From Mycothermus thermophilus (taxonomy: Eukaryota > Ascomycota > Sordariomycetes > Sordariales > Chaetomiaceae), in the NCBI GenBank assembly GCA_011316235.1, contig QQBE01000003.1, positions 746,298 through 810,297 of the forward strand: a stretch of 64,000 nucleotides of DNA, in the 5' to 3' direction. The notes beneath the pieces were generated by a model that worked only from the letters and a program-made list of their open reading frames with translations, made no database searches and was not told the DNA's origin. Of the stretch, positions 47,539 to 60,223 are shown one piece after another. The first letter of the stretch is position 1; each line of letters opens with the position of its first letter. A program made the position numbers and the translations under genes.

Positions 47539-48868
47539 ATGAAGCACAGTGTCCTTGCCAGTCTTTTCGCGACTGGCGCGCTCGCCCAGGGCGGTGCATG
47601 GCAGCAGTGTGGTGGCGTTGGCTTCTCGGGCTCTACGTCCTGTGTGTCTGGTTACACGTGCGTGTACCTGAACGACTGGTACAGCCAATGCCAGCCGCAG
47701 CCGACGACGTTACGGACGACAACAACGCCAGGGGCAACATCGACAACAAGGTCAGCCCCGGCTGCCACTTCAACCACTCCGGCCAAGGGCAAGTTCAAGT
47801 GGTTTGGCATCAACCAGTCCTGCGCCGAGTTCGGCAAGGGAGAGTATCCTGGGCTCTGGGGCAAGCACTTTACCTTCCCCTCGACGTCGTCGATTCAGGT
47901 ATGTTATTAAGAAACGGAATGGACAGAGACAAGGACACCATGAGATGCGAGAACTGGGTGTTGACTGGTCGAATAGACGCACATCAATGACGGCTTCAAC
48001 ATGTTCCGTGTGGCCTTCTCAATGGAGCGGTTGGCACCCAACCAGCTGACTGCTGCGTTCGATGCCAACTACCTCCGAAACCTGACTGAGACTGTCAACT
48101 TCATCACGGGCAAGGGCAAGTATGCGATGCTTGACCCCCACAACTTCGGCCGCTATTATGAGAGAATCATCACGGACAAGGCTGCCTTCGCCAGCTTCTT
48201 CACCAAGCTGGCCACGCACTTCGCGTCGAACCCTCTTGTCGTCTTTGACACCAACAACGAGTACCACGACATGGACCAGCAGCTCGTCTTCGACCTGAAC
48301 CAGGCCGCCATCGACGCCATCCGCGCTGCAGGCGCTACATCGCAGTACATCATGGTCGAGGGCAACTCGTGGACCGGGGCGTGGACGTGGAACGTGACCA
48401 ACAACAACTTGGCGGCGCTACGCGACCCGGAGAACAAGCTGGTGTACCAGATGCATCAGTACCTCGACTCGGACGGGTCCGGCACGAGCACGGCCTGCGT
48501 CAGCACCCAGGTCGGCGTTCAGCGCGTCATTGGCGCGACCAACTGGCTCAGGCAGAACGGCAAGGTTGGACTGCTCGGCGAGTTCGCCGGCGGCGCCAAC
48601 TCGGTTTGCCAGCAGGCCATTGAGGGCATGCTCAACCACCTCCAGGAGAATAGCGATGTCTGGACAGGTGCGCTCTGGTGGGCGGGTGGCCCGTGGTGGG
48701 GTGACTATATCTACTCGTTTGGTAAGTTGATGTTTGGCAGCTCGGCAGCGGGCGTAGCACACGGCCGAAAGATGATATGTCCAATGCTAACTCATCTTCG
48801 TCGCAGAACCTCCTTCGGGTATTGGCTACACCTACTACAACTCCCTTCTCAAGAAATACGTGCCATAG
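47539..48868 (+). CDS. GH5 endo-beta-1,4-glucanase with N-terminal CBM1
   Basis: Exons 47539-47898, 47977-48721 and 48807-48868 give 388 residues. Residues 1-16 are a signal peptide. Residues 17-52 are a fungal cellulose-binding module (GGAWQQCGGVGFSGSTSC, then YSQCQ, with the aromatic binding residues). Residues about 53-83 are a Thr/Ser/Pro linker, and the rest is a GH5 catalytic barrel (subfamily 5 type). The acid/base is Glu215 in DTNNEYHD and the nucleophile Glu322 in GEFAGG; the HQYLDSDGSG substrate-loop motif is present. The layout is that of Trichoderma EG2/Cel5A, an extracellular enzyme cutting internal bonds of cellulose. All catalytic and binding residues are intact. Carbon-source control is expected for the family but was not verified from promoter motifs. 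Confidence 0.97.
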
Positions 48869-50801
48869 GTGCTATAAGACCGTGGTCTCGACTCAAGAGG
48901 GTTTGACGGGACGCAGCCCCGAGGGCGAAGAAGAGGACAAGAGACCTGAGAGCATACCAGGAAAGATGTATCATGTGTATATGTTATTAACTCCGTATTG
49001 AGGTTCTAATTGTATATCACACTCGTAAAAACAGCTTCTGCAGGTTGTGTTATTGCCACGCGAGGCCTCGCAGTTGTCGTTCGATCATGGTCACCGTCAT
49101 GGCGTGCTATCGCCCATTTGGAGCTAGATCATTGATGCCTGGACAGATTTCGCAGCCAAACCCAACAGTTCAGTTGTCGTGTTGCTATTGTCTCTGGCTG
49201 AGGCACAGGACATGAGCACACGAGATAGTGACGTTGCATTCCCAGACCAAGAGTTGAGGAGGATCAGGATGAAGATCTAGGCAGGACTTAAGTGTATCTG
49301 GAATACGACGTATAACTGGTGTTGCTTAGTAATTGTACTAATATGTCCTCCGCACATACTAATACGTTTCCTAACCTGATTTCAGCAAGTTCCTCATCAA
49401 TCCAGAATGAGTTGCAGCCAGGGTTGCCAAGTTGGCTTCCAACCCCTGAAGAAACTTTCGGAATGTTGGCCGAGTCTCGATCGTTCACCGGACCTTGACC
49501 GTTCACCAGCCTCGCCTTCTGGGCAACGCTGGCTTGCCTGATTTGCAATCCATGGCAAGGCCGGATCGACATGATGGAGTTCTGTTCTGCGTCGAAGGTT
49601 CACCTCGTGGGAGCAGCGGTTCCCTGGTTTGCATCAGGCCTTGCCCGATCGGGAGATGTTCGGGTCGACGTCCCGGTTGCGGTGGAGCCACATCGGGATG
49701 ACCGGGGTCTGCACTGTGTCAGGTTTGGCAGAGTCACAGAGCCCGGGAAAAAAACCCGAGCAACAACGGTTGTGGTCATCAATCCTGAAATGGACTTTTC
49801 ATTCAGGGGAATTGAGACAGTTCCTCGAGCGAAGCGTTCATGCACGCACCGACCTCACAACTAAATCCAGGACTCACTCAATCCAATTGGCGCATGAAAG
49901 GCCCCATGCCCCCCTTCATTGCCCTCACGACGGAGGAATCCGTCAAGAGCAGCCTGAATGTCCAATGCCACCGCTGTACCGTCCAACGAGGGCTGTGGGA
50001 ACCCATTCGACTTAAGGGACGCCGGTCGCTTGAGCTCCGAAATGCAACTCCACGTTACATTTGAGCGCGGGACCCAGAGCATGTCGGTGGAGTTTCCAAG
50101 GTGCGACCGGGTTGCGCGGCCGAAGAGGGCCAGTCCGCAACCCACCGCCGCCGGCTGCTTGACATCGTCGCAGTTTGTCACGATGCGAACGCTCTCCTTC
50201 TTCCCGTCTCCCCGCATCCCGTAGCCAGACACCCGCCGGCTCGGATCCAACTTGTCCAGTCCCCCGGAGAGAAGCCTGAACACACATACAAACACACACG
50301 ACAACGGTGCATCCACGCTACCGACACACGTGCCAAACGTGAGCTTTGACACCAGAAGGAGTTGATCGATGCTGCTTACCCCGGACTCGCTGCATTGCAC
50401 CGCCGCAGGAAAGGTAACACTCAACACATATCAGCCTTTATTAAACCCGTTGCCGGATCATACCCGGTCTCTGCCTCCGGAGAATTCGCGAGAGTAGCAG
50501 CTGTCCGTATATGTTGTCGTCTACCGTCCGACGCGCAACACAACGACTCTCCGGACTTTGCGGCGCTGTCACCCACCTGGGGCCCGTCCCGAGCCGCTTC
50601 CGCCAACCCGACGCGGTCCAGCGCACGCCGACGACGACTTTATCAGCCCATCGGCGTGGCCAGGCCCTCGTCATTGAGTCACCGCCATCCAGCCATCTTC
50701 GGTGTTGTTGTCCGTGATCAGGGAACTGCGAACACCGTGGGGGTCGCCGCCGCCTCCGCATCCGTCTCCGCCGCCGCCTTCGCCGTTGTGACGAGGTGGG
50801 C
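48869..50801. other. Intergenic, no gene seen
   Basis: This holds the 3' flank of the endoglucanase and the promoter or leader of the rhodopsin-like gene. Several overlapping frames at 49.3-50.8 kb on both strands are Arg/Pro/Ser-rich and carry no domain. Confidence 0.5.
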
Positions 50802-52792
50802 ATGATGGATCCCGGCGCCGGGTCTGATTCATCTTCCACCGCCAACGGAACTTTCGGTCACAACCCATGGGTGGACGAGGACTTCGTCGGCGCGACGTTC
50901 TCTCCCGGACCGATACCAGACCAAGCATCGCGATCACTCCAAGTCGACATCGTTGTCTGTTCCATCCTCACCCTCCTGATCGCCATCACGTTCGTCGGTC
51001 TCCGATTCTATGTCCGCGGCTATGTCAGCAAAGTTCTCGGTTGGTCTGACTGGGTAATCTTGCCAGCATTAGTGAGTGGCCTTCATTGTCACTGTATTTC
51101 GTCCACATCATCAATGCTGACGCTCATGATCCTTCTAGCTCTGTTCTGCTGGTGTCACGGCGAGCGCCCTGGAACGTACGTCATGTCAACGATCTCGCCC
51201 AGCTTTAGGACTGTACACTAACTTCATCCAGAGATGGTCAATGGCGCCGGCAAACATTGGTGGGAGTTTGACATGTTAAAGTTCACCAACTTTCAACGAG
51301 TAAGCCGCCCACCGGTGCCACAACCTGTTCAACTCTCCCATATGTCTAACAATGTCAGGCCGCGTGGTATGGGATGCTATTTTATAACCTCAGCCTTAGC
51401 TTCACCCGCATCTCGATTTTGTTGCTCTATAAGCGGATTTTCACTTGGGAATGGATTCAGCGCACGGTACAGCTTTTCCTGCTTTGCGTCATCGCATTGA
51501 CCGTCTGGTTCGCCATCTCGGTCTTCACCGTTTGCATACCTCTTGTGGCTTTCTGGGACTGGTCAATCTTCTTGACCACCCATGTCTACTGCCAGCCCCC
51601 CAACGTGTGGTGGGCGAACGCCGGCCTCCACCTCGCCAGCGATCTTATCATCATGGCCTTGCCGGTACGCGTTTCACAACCATCAAACCTTCGCAAGTTG
51701 ACCTGCTAACTATTTCAGATGCCCGTATTGTGTCGCTTAACACTCCCTCGTCGTCAGAAATATGCTATCGTTGGCGTTTTTGCTCTTGGCTTCTTGTATG
51801 TTTTTTTTTTTTTTTTTTTTTCCCTTACGACCTCTTGTCTTCCACATCTAACTCGCGTCTGTAGCGTCTGCATCATCTCTGTCGTCCGCCTCACATTCCT
51901 CGTCCTAGCTACACAGCACGACTGGAAAACTCATGACGGTTCATACACGAGCGCCCACATGATCTATTGGACGACGATCGAGGTCAACGCGGCCATCTCA
52001 TGCGCTTGCATCATGACCCTGAAGCCGCTCATCGAACGCATATTTCCTCGTTTTTTCTCACCCACTACTCATGATCAACCGGTCCCAACCCTTCAATGGA
52101 TCACACCTCTTGGCACCCATAGCATTTATGAACTCGATCAAAGCAATGACAATCGTCCTAACCCCGGCAAGCGCATCTCTTCGTCCTCCCCGACTTCTGG
52201 GACCTTTCCCCTTACGTCGCCGACACAAACACACCAACAATCATCAGCCAACTACGCCCGACGCAGCAGCCCCCCTGCCCTCTACCCAGTTTGCAGTCGT
52301 GCTGGTAGTATAGGTGTCAGCGTGCTCCCGCACCTTTCTGAAAGCCGAGTCTCTGTGAATGGCGACACGTTGGAAAAGTCACGGTATTACCACGGCTTCA
52401 CCGCGTCTTCGACTGCCCCACTCCGGAAGCTGAGTGCGGGACGAGATACAGGGGGAGAGTACGATCTGGATGCGGACTTGGATGTCGAGGCCCATCGCCT
52501 GTTTGGCGGGGACGATTACTTGGACGAGAAGCTCGGAGGGCCGTCGTTGTCCACCTCGTCAACTGCTGTGGCGGGGGACTTGAGCACTCCCAGCACCTTG
52601 GGCAGGAAAGGCGACGGGCTGAGGAGATCGAGCAGTCTCGGGAGCAGGAGTAGCAGTGAGCAAGGCCCCCATGAGGACAGCACACCCATGATGGGCCGCA
52701 GTGATGGAGAAAGGACGGTTTTGAGGGCACCGCCGAAGACGCATTTACGGCCGCACGCTGTCTCAGAACCGACGAATCTCACGATGGGGTGA
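50802..52792 (+). CDS. Fungal rhodopsin-domain (PTH11-like) seven-helix membrane protein
   Basis: Six exons (50802-51071, 51139-51175, 51232-51299, 51359-51664, 51719-51795, 51865-52792) join in phase to 561 residues; exon 2 has only 37 bases. Hydrophobic helices begin near 45 (VDIVVCSILTLLIAITFVGLRFYVRG). They include the family signature LGWSDWVILPAL, then WYGMLFYNLSLSFTRISILLLYKRIF, which is the LSFTKxSIL-type third helix, and end with an INAAI/NAAISCACI-like last helix near 315. About 230 residues of polar, Ser-rich cytoplasmic tail follow. Members of this fungal family are putative G-protein-coupled surface receptors (PTH11) or appear in secondary-metabolite loci; no such locus is evident here. 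Intron 5 holds a run of about 21 T. A second ATG follows immediately (50805). Confidence 0.92.
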
Positions 52793-55700
52793 CGTTTTGG
52801 AGACTCAGACCCCAATAATATGCGTTGATGGATGTCAACAAGTTGCAACCCGAAGCGGCACTCATCGCACACACGACGAGCGAGTCTACGTCAGGTCGAT
52901 GGGAGACATATGAGCATGGGAAGGCTGGTTACATGGATATTTTGGGGTCAAAATGCATATTGTCCCTGTCATTTTCCTTTTGTATTCTGGCGTTTGGGTG
53001 GCATTGGTGTTGGGTGGGTTGTTTGAACGGTAGCTGGGAGCATACATGATACCATTCTGTTCTGTTGTGCATGTTCCGGGTTTTGAGAACGATTCATGGT
53101 TAGTGGACGGTGATGGGGTCAAGATTATACAATGATGTTAAGAGATCAGGTGCTTGGTGTTGAGACTGCATAGCTCTATCATATTTAACTAATTTCCGGG
53201 GCTGTCTCAGGTACATACCTGGAGAAGTACTTCTTACTACCGCTAATTAATAAGCGTCTCTACACCGTACTTAACGTTCCCCTTGATGGTTAACCTTTCG
53301 TTCAACCCCCTTGTGACTTGTCTCACCAGACCTCTCCCCAGCGGCCAGGAACCGGCTCCCTTCGATCTACAATGCTACCATCCAACCTTCCCGACATGTC
53401 GGTGCGGCACTTGTGTCCCGAGACCCCATGCGGAATAGCCCGTTGTCATAACCCTAATCTACCCGCCCCCCTTCCGCGGGATCTATGGGATAAAACACCA
53501 ATCAACAGTTGGCAATGTCAGATATCTCTCTCTTGGACGCTTCGGTAGGCTCTGGATGTCCAAGCCAACCAACTGAAGACCGTCGAGTTGAATTTCATGT
53601 CAGATGAGAAGAAGCCAAAGAGCTCCGCATGAGATCTTCACCTGACTCCTTCGGCTAGCTAAATTTCTCCTCATCCCCTTGCGAGATTTAACAGGGGAGG
53701 TTTCAGCTGATCTGCTGAGCCGGAGTTCGATCCTCCTGTGAGAGTGAGTCTACTACTCCGGACTATGCAGTCCTCCGTATTGCTACATTTCAGTCGTGAG
53801 CTTGACGGGGTCAAATTTGTCACTGATCCCAGGGTGACTGCTAGAGCCGGAGTAAAGTGACGATGATTGTGGGAGCCTTAGAGCCATGATCACAAGCCAA
53901 GCCGAGTTGACACTAGATGATCTACTATGTAGCCGGTTCTCGGACGTTGAGCGATTGGAAGCCCAGAACAGCGTATTATGGCTTCATTGAACGTTGCGAG
54001 CCCGTGAGAAAGTTCCCAATACTAAAAGCTTTCCAGGGTCTTGAGACAAGGGAGCAATTGGTAAATATATTAATCTGTATCAGTCCATTACTACTCCGTA
54101 CAGTAACTAGGACCGTAGCTCGCTGGGGTTCAAGTGCCAGGTTCCAGAACCACGAAAGTCCCGGCGCTGCGGAAATGAATGTCAGTCGCAACGGTGTGTC
54201 TATTCTTGTGCGTCTCGCCTATTGTGAGATTCCCAGGAGCAAAAAGTGGACACGATCGAGGACTCTCCGGGATTTCCAGATTGCGGTACCGGAGAGGTCA
54301 GCCGAGCACATATGGTATTAAAAACTTGACGGCCGTCTCCTCTGTAACCATGCGATTACCCGGTCCCTGACAGGAGGTTGACAGGACGCCGGTAATAACC
54401 AGCTCATCCACACTTTGGACTTTTGCCCTTCAATCGCCACCGAAGCTCCCGAACCTAGCAAGTAGAGCCGAGGGCAATGAGATGCTTGCGGCAGGTGAAT
54501 GCAGCATGTGATTACCTATTCTACTATCTGTTGATGATCCAGTGGCGAGATCTAAGGAGAGACTCTAGTGTGTCCTAATTACGTCCTCCGCCTGGTTGGT
54601 ACCAAGAAATCACCTACGTATCTCATATAAACTGCCTCACTTACCTGTGGATCTCAGCGAGGTGAAGCCGAGCCCAAGAGTGCGGCGACGAGCATGAATA
54701 AAGATATGGTCAGCAAACCAAGCGAGGTGATTGCTCCTCGGCTGCCCCTATCTCCAAGCGGACGTACGCGGTTGGGCAAGCATGACGCCATGTACAGTAC
54801 CACTGCTTGACATCACACCTGCTATGTAAAGTAATGCCATAGTGGGACCGTTACTCGCTGTTGGGAGTGGAGGTGACAGTCAAGGTCTTGGATGCTTGCT
54901 GGGGTTGCTTCCGATCACGTTGCGATGGCTGGGGAACAGCAGAGCACAACGCATGTAATAATACTGGCGAACCTACCAGTCGGGGAGTGCTGGAATGTCA
55001 GCGGAAGAAGCAGCTTCGACATTCGACTCGTTGCCATCTCCCGTCAGGCAAAGACCGACTGGGCAATATCCATACGTACGCACGTACGTAGTGCGCTTTC
55101 TGGTTACTGTGGGCTTGGAAGCTTTCTAGGCTAGAAAGGAGCCAGACTGGGCGACCGTTTGGCTCTCCATACCGGGGAGTGCCATCGGGATATTGAAAGC
55201 TGCCATAAATAGGATGCGATGGCATGGGCCAGTTTTGACTACGTCGCACTCTACCCGACGTTGGACCCGAGCAGACTGGGCATTCCGCCTATCTTGTCGG
55301 TATTAGACGACGAGCCTGAATGATCGAGAGCGACGTCCACGGAAGGAGAAAGTAGCGAGCGAGCCTCTGTCAATGCTTTGGTGGTAGCGGAGAGACCCAT
55401 GCAACGCAAGACTGGGTTAGCCCACAGAAGGAAGGCAAGTGTGTGTTTTTCTCTCTCCGGGGTATACACGTCGTACAGTATGTGAGAATGTATGGCTGGG
55501 CGTGGTGCATGACAGTTTAAGCTTACAGCGGGTGGCACGAATCGGCGACCTGAACCCCTGGCAGGCCAGAACTTCCGTTGGGAGGGTCGAAAGTTCTGTG
55601 GTCTGGGGAGGAGGAAACGTTAAGGTCGCATCGACACCAGAAACGGCGCGGAAATGAGCTCCGCAGCGATCGTTTCCGTACTGTGCCGCAACGTGGCGGC

Positions 55701-56730
55701 GGCGGGCACGGCGGACGAGACCGTTGACCCTGACATGTGGAATCGCATGTGCCGGAGAGAAAAGATCCTGATGGTGTGGAGAGCCGGACCTTTTCTGCAG
55801 GAGGTGGGCAACGTTTGTGTTTGGAGTACACGGGGCAGTTTAGCGCTAGTATATGAGTAGGTTGGATGATAGGTAGGCAACCCAATGCGGCACATAATAA
55901 AACGGCTGGGCTGCAGCACAGCAGAGTGCCTGCAGCAGCTTCTCGTCAACGGTTGATGCCCCTTTCAAATGGGTGTTGATAGAGTAGTTGGAGGGTTGCT
56001 GCCAAACTTTGGCATCGATGCATTGCGCTGCATCACTCCCAATTCATTCCTTCTCGGTAGTATCAACTTCAATACTGTTGATTCTGGTGATTCTGCGCTC
56101 CTGACGAGATGCGCCGAGAAGAGCATCCGAATCTCTCCGTGCAACGCTGTTCTGGGGATTCCGGGTTTGCGTCCTCCCTCTCCGGTCGATGCTCCGAGTT
56201 CTCGCCTCTTTCCGAGCCACTGGCGCAAGCTCAAGGCCATCTTGGCGGGGAAGCGAAGGCGAGCGAGACAGTAAATGTCTGGGACCTATTTTTGGATGTT
56301 AATTTAGAGTCTGCGTCTTGCCAATCCGGGCACCCGGATTCACGGCGACGCAATATGGATAAATTGCAAGCTCCGCATAGAGACACTTAGACGACCTGGT
56401 CGTGGCCCGAGAACCACGGTGGCGACACATCGGGAACCACTACAGTCCAAGAGGATCACGATGTCTTTGCCTCGCCTAGAAGGTCCATCTGGCGCCGACG
56501 CGCGTTGCACCACTAGCCACCTCCCGGATGGCCGCCCTTTGTATAAGAAAGGGGCCATCGGTCGTCCCTCCACCAACTCCTGCTTCGCATCCTATGTAAA
56601 TCACCAGACTGCATCTTGACGAACTATATCTATCAACAAGAGGTTTCCTGAACAGCCCAGTCCAACCGATCCTCTCCGCCTCAAGCAGACCTTAATAGCT
56701 ACTTCCTCTCCACCAAACCTCCGACACACA
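52793..56730. other. Long intergenic region, no gene seen
   Basis: About 3.9 kb without a supportable gene. It contains TACTCCGTA at 54092-54100 and a CGTACGTACGCACGTACGTA alternation at 55074-55090. Small frames show no domain. The last 190 bases are the promoter of the DUF4360 gene. Confidence 0.5.
56542..56547 (+). promoter_or_regulatory. TATA box of the DUF4360 gene
   Basis: TATAAG lies 189 bases before the ATG at 56731 and is followed by a pyrimidine-rich leader. Confidence 0.45.
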
Positions 56731-57382
56731 ATGGGCCTCCTTGCGAACCTCACCCTCCTCCTGGCCGCTGCCTCGGCCGTTATCGCTGAGGACAAGGCCG
56801 CCGTGCCCAAGATCACCAGCATCAAGTTCTCGGGCAGCGGGTGCCAGAAGGACCCCGCCTTCTCCGGCACCTTCAACGACCCCAAGGTCACCTTCAGCGA
56901 GTTCGTCGCGAACCTCCCGGGCACGAGCCAGACCGTCAACTGCCAGGCGCACCTCCAGGCCGAGGGTGCCAGCCAGGGCTGGCAAGTCGCTGTCAAGAGC
57001 AACACCGTCCGCGGCCAGGCCGTGCTGCAGCCCGACACCTCTCTCACCCACTTCACCAGCGTCTACTTCAGCCAGGATCCCGCCAAGACTGTGAGTATTT
57101 TCCCACATGGAATCATATCTTTCGGGAGATGACGCGGATGACTGACTCCCTGTCCAGGAGGTCTTCAAGGGCACCCTCGAGAACAACGGCAACAGGACCG
57201 TCACCCAGGCCGTCGTCCTGACCGGCAAGTCGGACAACAACAAGGTCTGGTCGCCATGCATCGGCAAGGACGGATACACTGGTATCCTCAACATCAATTT
57301 CCGCGCTGTTCTCTCTGGTAACGGCAGGGCCTACTTCAAGGCCAACACTGAGGAGTGGGACGTCGAGTGGAGGAAGTGCTAA
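56731..57382 (+). CDS. Small secreted DUF4360-type protein
   Basis: Exons 56731-57090 and 57158-57382 (67-base intron, donor GTGAGT) give 194 residues. Residues 1-19 (MGLLANLTLLLAAASAVIA) are a signal peptide. The mature part is beta-rich and carries paired cysteines: GSGCQKD, VNCQAH, SPCIGKDG and the C-terminal RKC. It contains the family patterns KFSGSGC and FSEFVANLPGT. The DUF4360 family is common in secretomes of filamentous fungi and has no established function. One sequon (NRT) is present. The gene has its own TATA box and leader, suggesting inducible or strong expression. Confidence 0.88.
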
Positions 57383-57952
57383 AGGGGAAGGACTTGATGG
57401 AGACGACGGAGAAGCAGAGAAGATGCTGATGCTCTCTCATGGAAACGGAGAGCATCGCGGATACCCACGTATCATCACACCCCGACATATCACCGAACAA
57501 TCACTTATCCTAGAGGGCTGGAAAAGGCTTGGTTGGTTGGCTTGTTTATGTTTATGATTATATTTATTTTGTTTGTTTATTGAAAGTGTTCGAAAACTTG
57601 CTGTTCCTGCGGTTCCGTTGGCCATCAGTGAATGTCTTGGGAGGAAAGGTATTTTGGATTCAACCCAAGGACCCGAAGTCTTGGGACCTTAGCTGATCAG
57701 AATCTGCACAAACCCCTTGGAGGAAATCTTTGACCTGCAGGCTACCTGTGTGTCTCCACTTTGACCAGGAGAGAGACCATTCATGTTTCACCTCACCACC
57801 TGCTGCAGGTTCAATCTGTGAAACATCGAGACCAAATCCTGTTGGGTTGCAATTGCTGACCTACACCACCTCAGATCTTCTACTCAGTAACTTCTTATTT
57901 CCTGACGCCAACTAATAGCATTTCAGGCCTCTGAAAGAGATTTCCCACAACC
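57383..57952. other. 3' flank and short promoter region
   Basis: An AT-rich 3' flank of the DUF4360 gene (57540-57590 is T/A-rich with GTTTATG repeats) runs into the leader of the HAD gene. No gene is seen. Confidence 0.5.
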
Positions 57953-58875
57953 ATGGGGTATGTCTTCCGTGTCCCAGATTAAGAAATCAATCCTAACCAC
58001 TCCAATTTAGCTCTAAACCTCACTCTGCCAACCTCCCTCCCATCCGGGCCTGCCTATTTGACATGGACGGTCTCCTCCTCAACACCGAGGATATCTATAG
58101 CCTCTGCGCCAACAAGGTCCTGGCCAAGTACGGCCGTCCGCCCATGCCGTGGTCCCTCAAGGCCAAGCTCATGGGCGTCCCAGGGAGCAGCAACGGCCCT
58201 GTCTTCCACGCTTGGGCCCAGCTCCCTATCTCGCACGAGCAGTACGCCAAAGAGCAGGCCGAGTTCCAGGCCATTCACTTTCCCGAATGCGAGCCGCTTC
58301 CCGGAGCCGCCGACCTGCTCTCGCACCTCACAGGCGGCGGCAAGGGAGGGGAGCATGCCGCGCGGAATGTTGAGGGGCGCCAAGTCCGCGTCGCTCTCGC
58401 CAGCAGCACGTCCACGGAGAACTTTGAGTTGAAGATGAAGAGACCGGAGACACGCGCGATGATGGACATGATCCCTCTCAACTGCCGCGTACTCGGCGAC
58501 GATCCGCGGGTCAAGCCTGGACGGGGGAAGCCAGCGCCGGATATTTACTTGGTGGCGCTCGAGGCGATCAACGCCGTCCTGAAGGAAGAGAATACGGGAG
58601 AACCGCCGATTACGCCGGCCGAGTGTCTCGTGTTTGAGGACAGTGTGCCAGGTGTGGAGGCTGGGAGGAGGGCAGGCATGAGAGTTGTGTGGGTTCCGCA
58701 TGAAGGACTCTGGGCGGAGTGGAAGGACAGGGTCAAGGAGGTGCTCGCGGGACGGTCGGGGTTGGTGCAAATTGGGGATGAGCATCAGCTAGGCCAGCTG
58801 GATGACGGGTGGGCGGAGAAGCTGGATAGTCTGGTCAACTTTCCATATGAGCGGTTTGGAATTCAGGGGCCGTAA
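57953..58875 (+). CDS. HAD-superfamily phosphatase, HDHD1/DOG-like
   Basis: A five-base first exon (57953-57957, ATGGG) splices over 53 bases (donor GTATGT, branch CCTAACC, acceptor TTTAG) to 58011-58875, giving 289 residues. Motif I is LFDMDGLLLNTE with nucleophile Asp19 and Asp21. Motif II is ALASSTSTEN. Motif III is the Lys of GKPAPDIY, and motif IV is VFEDSVPGVEAGRRAGM. The cap domain is the helical C1 type between motifs I and II. This is the pattern of soluble phosphatases such as pseudouridine-5'-phosphatase (HDHD1), 2-deoxyglucose-6-phosphatase and yeast DOG/GPP enzymes. The substrate cannot be told from sequence alone. The protein is cytosolic, with no signal peptide. Confidence 0.93.
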
Positions 58876-59218
58876 TGATGTCTTTCGTCTAGGAGCGTCC
58901 TGGAACATTGAGGCCGGTCCCAGACGCCCCAAAGGGTCCTCTGCTTACAGGCAATTGATTACCCACCTATTTCCCGAGTCTCTACCTCGACCCAGACACA
59001 TAAAAACCGTCATAGAAAACCGGTCCAGGCTATCAGCCATGGAACACCCCACAACTGCAGTCACGAATTGGGTGTCATGGTGACACGACATTGGTGCAAT
59101 AATGTCACAATTGGTTCATTCAGTCATCGTTATCGAAGATGTCATAAGCATGTACATCATCATCCAACCGCCCAACTCCGAATCCCCTCGAAAGCTTTGC
59201 AACCCTCCCAATGAAGTC
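58876..59218. other. Convergent 3' ends
   Basis: This lies between the stops of the HAD gene (plus) and the beta-propeller gene (minus) and most probably consists of both 3' untranslated regions. Confidence 0.55.
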
Positions 59219-60223
59219 TCAAGGCTCAATCTTCACAATCGCCGCATTACCTCCGCCTTGCCCAGCAGTCGCATACAACACATTCGAATCCGCCGATGTC
59301 CTCCCAAAAGCCACGACAGTGACCAGGCCGTACCCCGTGCCTGTCAAGTCGTTCGCCAGCAAGCTGCTCGTCCCCAGCCCAGAAGACGGCGCAGCCGCCA
59401 CGTCCACCTCTTGCACCAGGTTATCGTACATCGCGCCGATATATGTTTTGCCAGCTCCCGTGCTATCCACGTTGATAGCGAAATCATCAATCGAGGTCCC
59501 GCTCGACAGCAGCTCCGCCGAGCCGGTCGCCACGGCATTCGAATCCACCGGGATCCTGCTCAGCTGGGACAGCAAATGGTCCGCGCGATAAACGTACATG
59601 TGGCCCAGATGACCCGCCCCCGTCGCCGAGCCGCGTGTTTGGATTCCGTTAATTCCCGCCAGCCCGGTGAGCGGCGTCGTGTAGGACGCCGTGTCCACGT
59701 CCATGAGGTACACGCACTCGAGTTCCGTGTCGCTGATCAGCACCCGCCCCGTGTCCCACGACGCCACGCCGTTGAGGAAGCCCGCGCTGGGCATGGCCGC
59801 GAGGAGGGAGACGGTCGGCGTCCCCGAGTGTCCGAAGGTCAGCTTCCACACCTTGGCGCTCCCCGGCGCGACGGTGAACGGGGCCGGGATGTAAGAGCTC
59901 GCGAAGATGTAGGTCTCGTGCACGTGCCGCGTCTTGCCTTTGCCATGGTGGCGCGGGCGGACCTCGGCGATGCCTGTGAGGTTGTAGGCGCCGGTAACGC
60001 TCACCAACAGTGAGCCGGTGTTGGTGGCCGGATCGATTTGCCAGATTTCGGGCGCATCGCCGCGTGTGGCGAGGATTTTGCCGTTGGGCCTCACGGCGAG
60101 GTTCTCGAACCAGGAGCCGGGAAGGGTGGGCCCGGGAAGGGTGAAGATGGTGGTCAGAGTGGCCGCGAGGGAAGGGAGCGGATTGGTCCCTAAAACGAGG
60201 AGGAGGGATCTGCTGAACCGCAT
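59219..60223 (-). CDS. Secreted SMP-30/gluconolactonase-like beta-propeller protein
   Basis: A single exon of 334 residues starts at ATG 60223. Residues 1-20 (MRFSRSLLLVLGTNPLPSLA) form a signal peptide. The rest reads as successive propeller blades: WFENLAVRPNGKILATRGDAPEIWQID, SAGFLNGVASWDTGRVLISDTELECVYLMD, GINGIQTRG, DDFAINVDSTGAGKTYIGAMYDN and NVLYATAGQGG. The composition is that of the SMP-30/gluconolactonase/LRE-like superfamily found as secreted proteins in many ascomycetes, some near secondary-metabolite genes. The usual metal ligands cannot be assigned by eye, so enzymatic activity is uncertain. There is no intron. It stands alone between the HAD and MFS genes. Confidence 0.88.
   Translation of the reverse strand: MRFSRSLLLVLGTNPLPSLAATLTTIFTLPGPTLPGSWFENLAVRPNGKILATRGDAPEIWQIDPATNTGSLLVSVTGAYNLTGIAEVRPRHHGKGKTRHVHETYIFASSYIPAPFTVAPGSAKVWKLTFGHSGTPTVSLLAAMPSAGFLNGVASWDTGRVLISDTELECVYLMDVDTASYTTPLTGLAGINGIQTRGSATGAGHLGHMYVYRADHLLSQLSRIPVDSNAVATGSAELLSSGTSIDDFAINVDSTGAGKTYIGAMYDNLVQEVDVAAAPSSGLGTSSLLANDLTGTGYGLVTVVAFGRTSADSNVLYATAGQGGGNAAIVKIEP

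Noticed and set aside
53700..53760. GTTCGATCCTCCTG resembling a tRNA T-arm
   Set aside because: Only a four-base stem forms, and no A-box or acceptor stem is found at the right distance.
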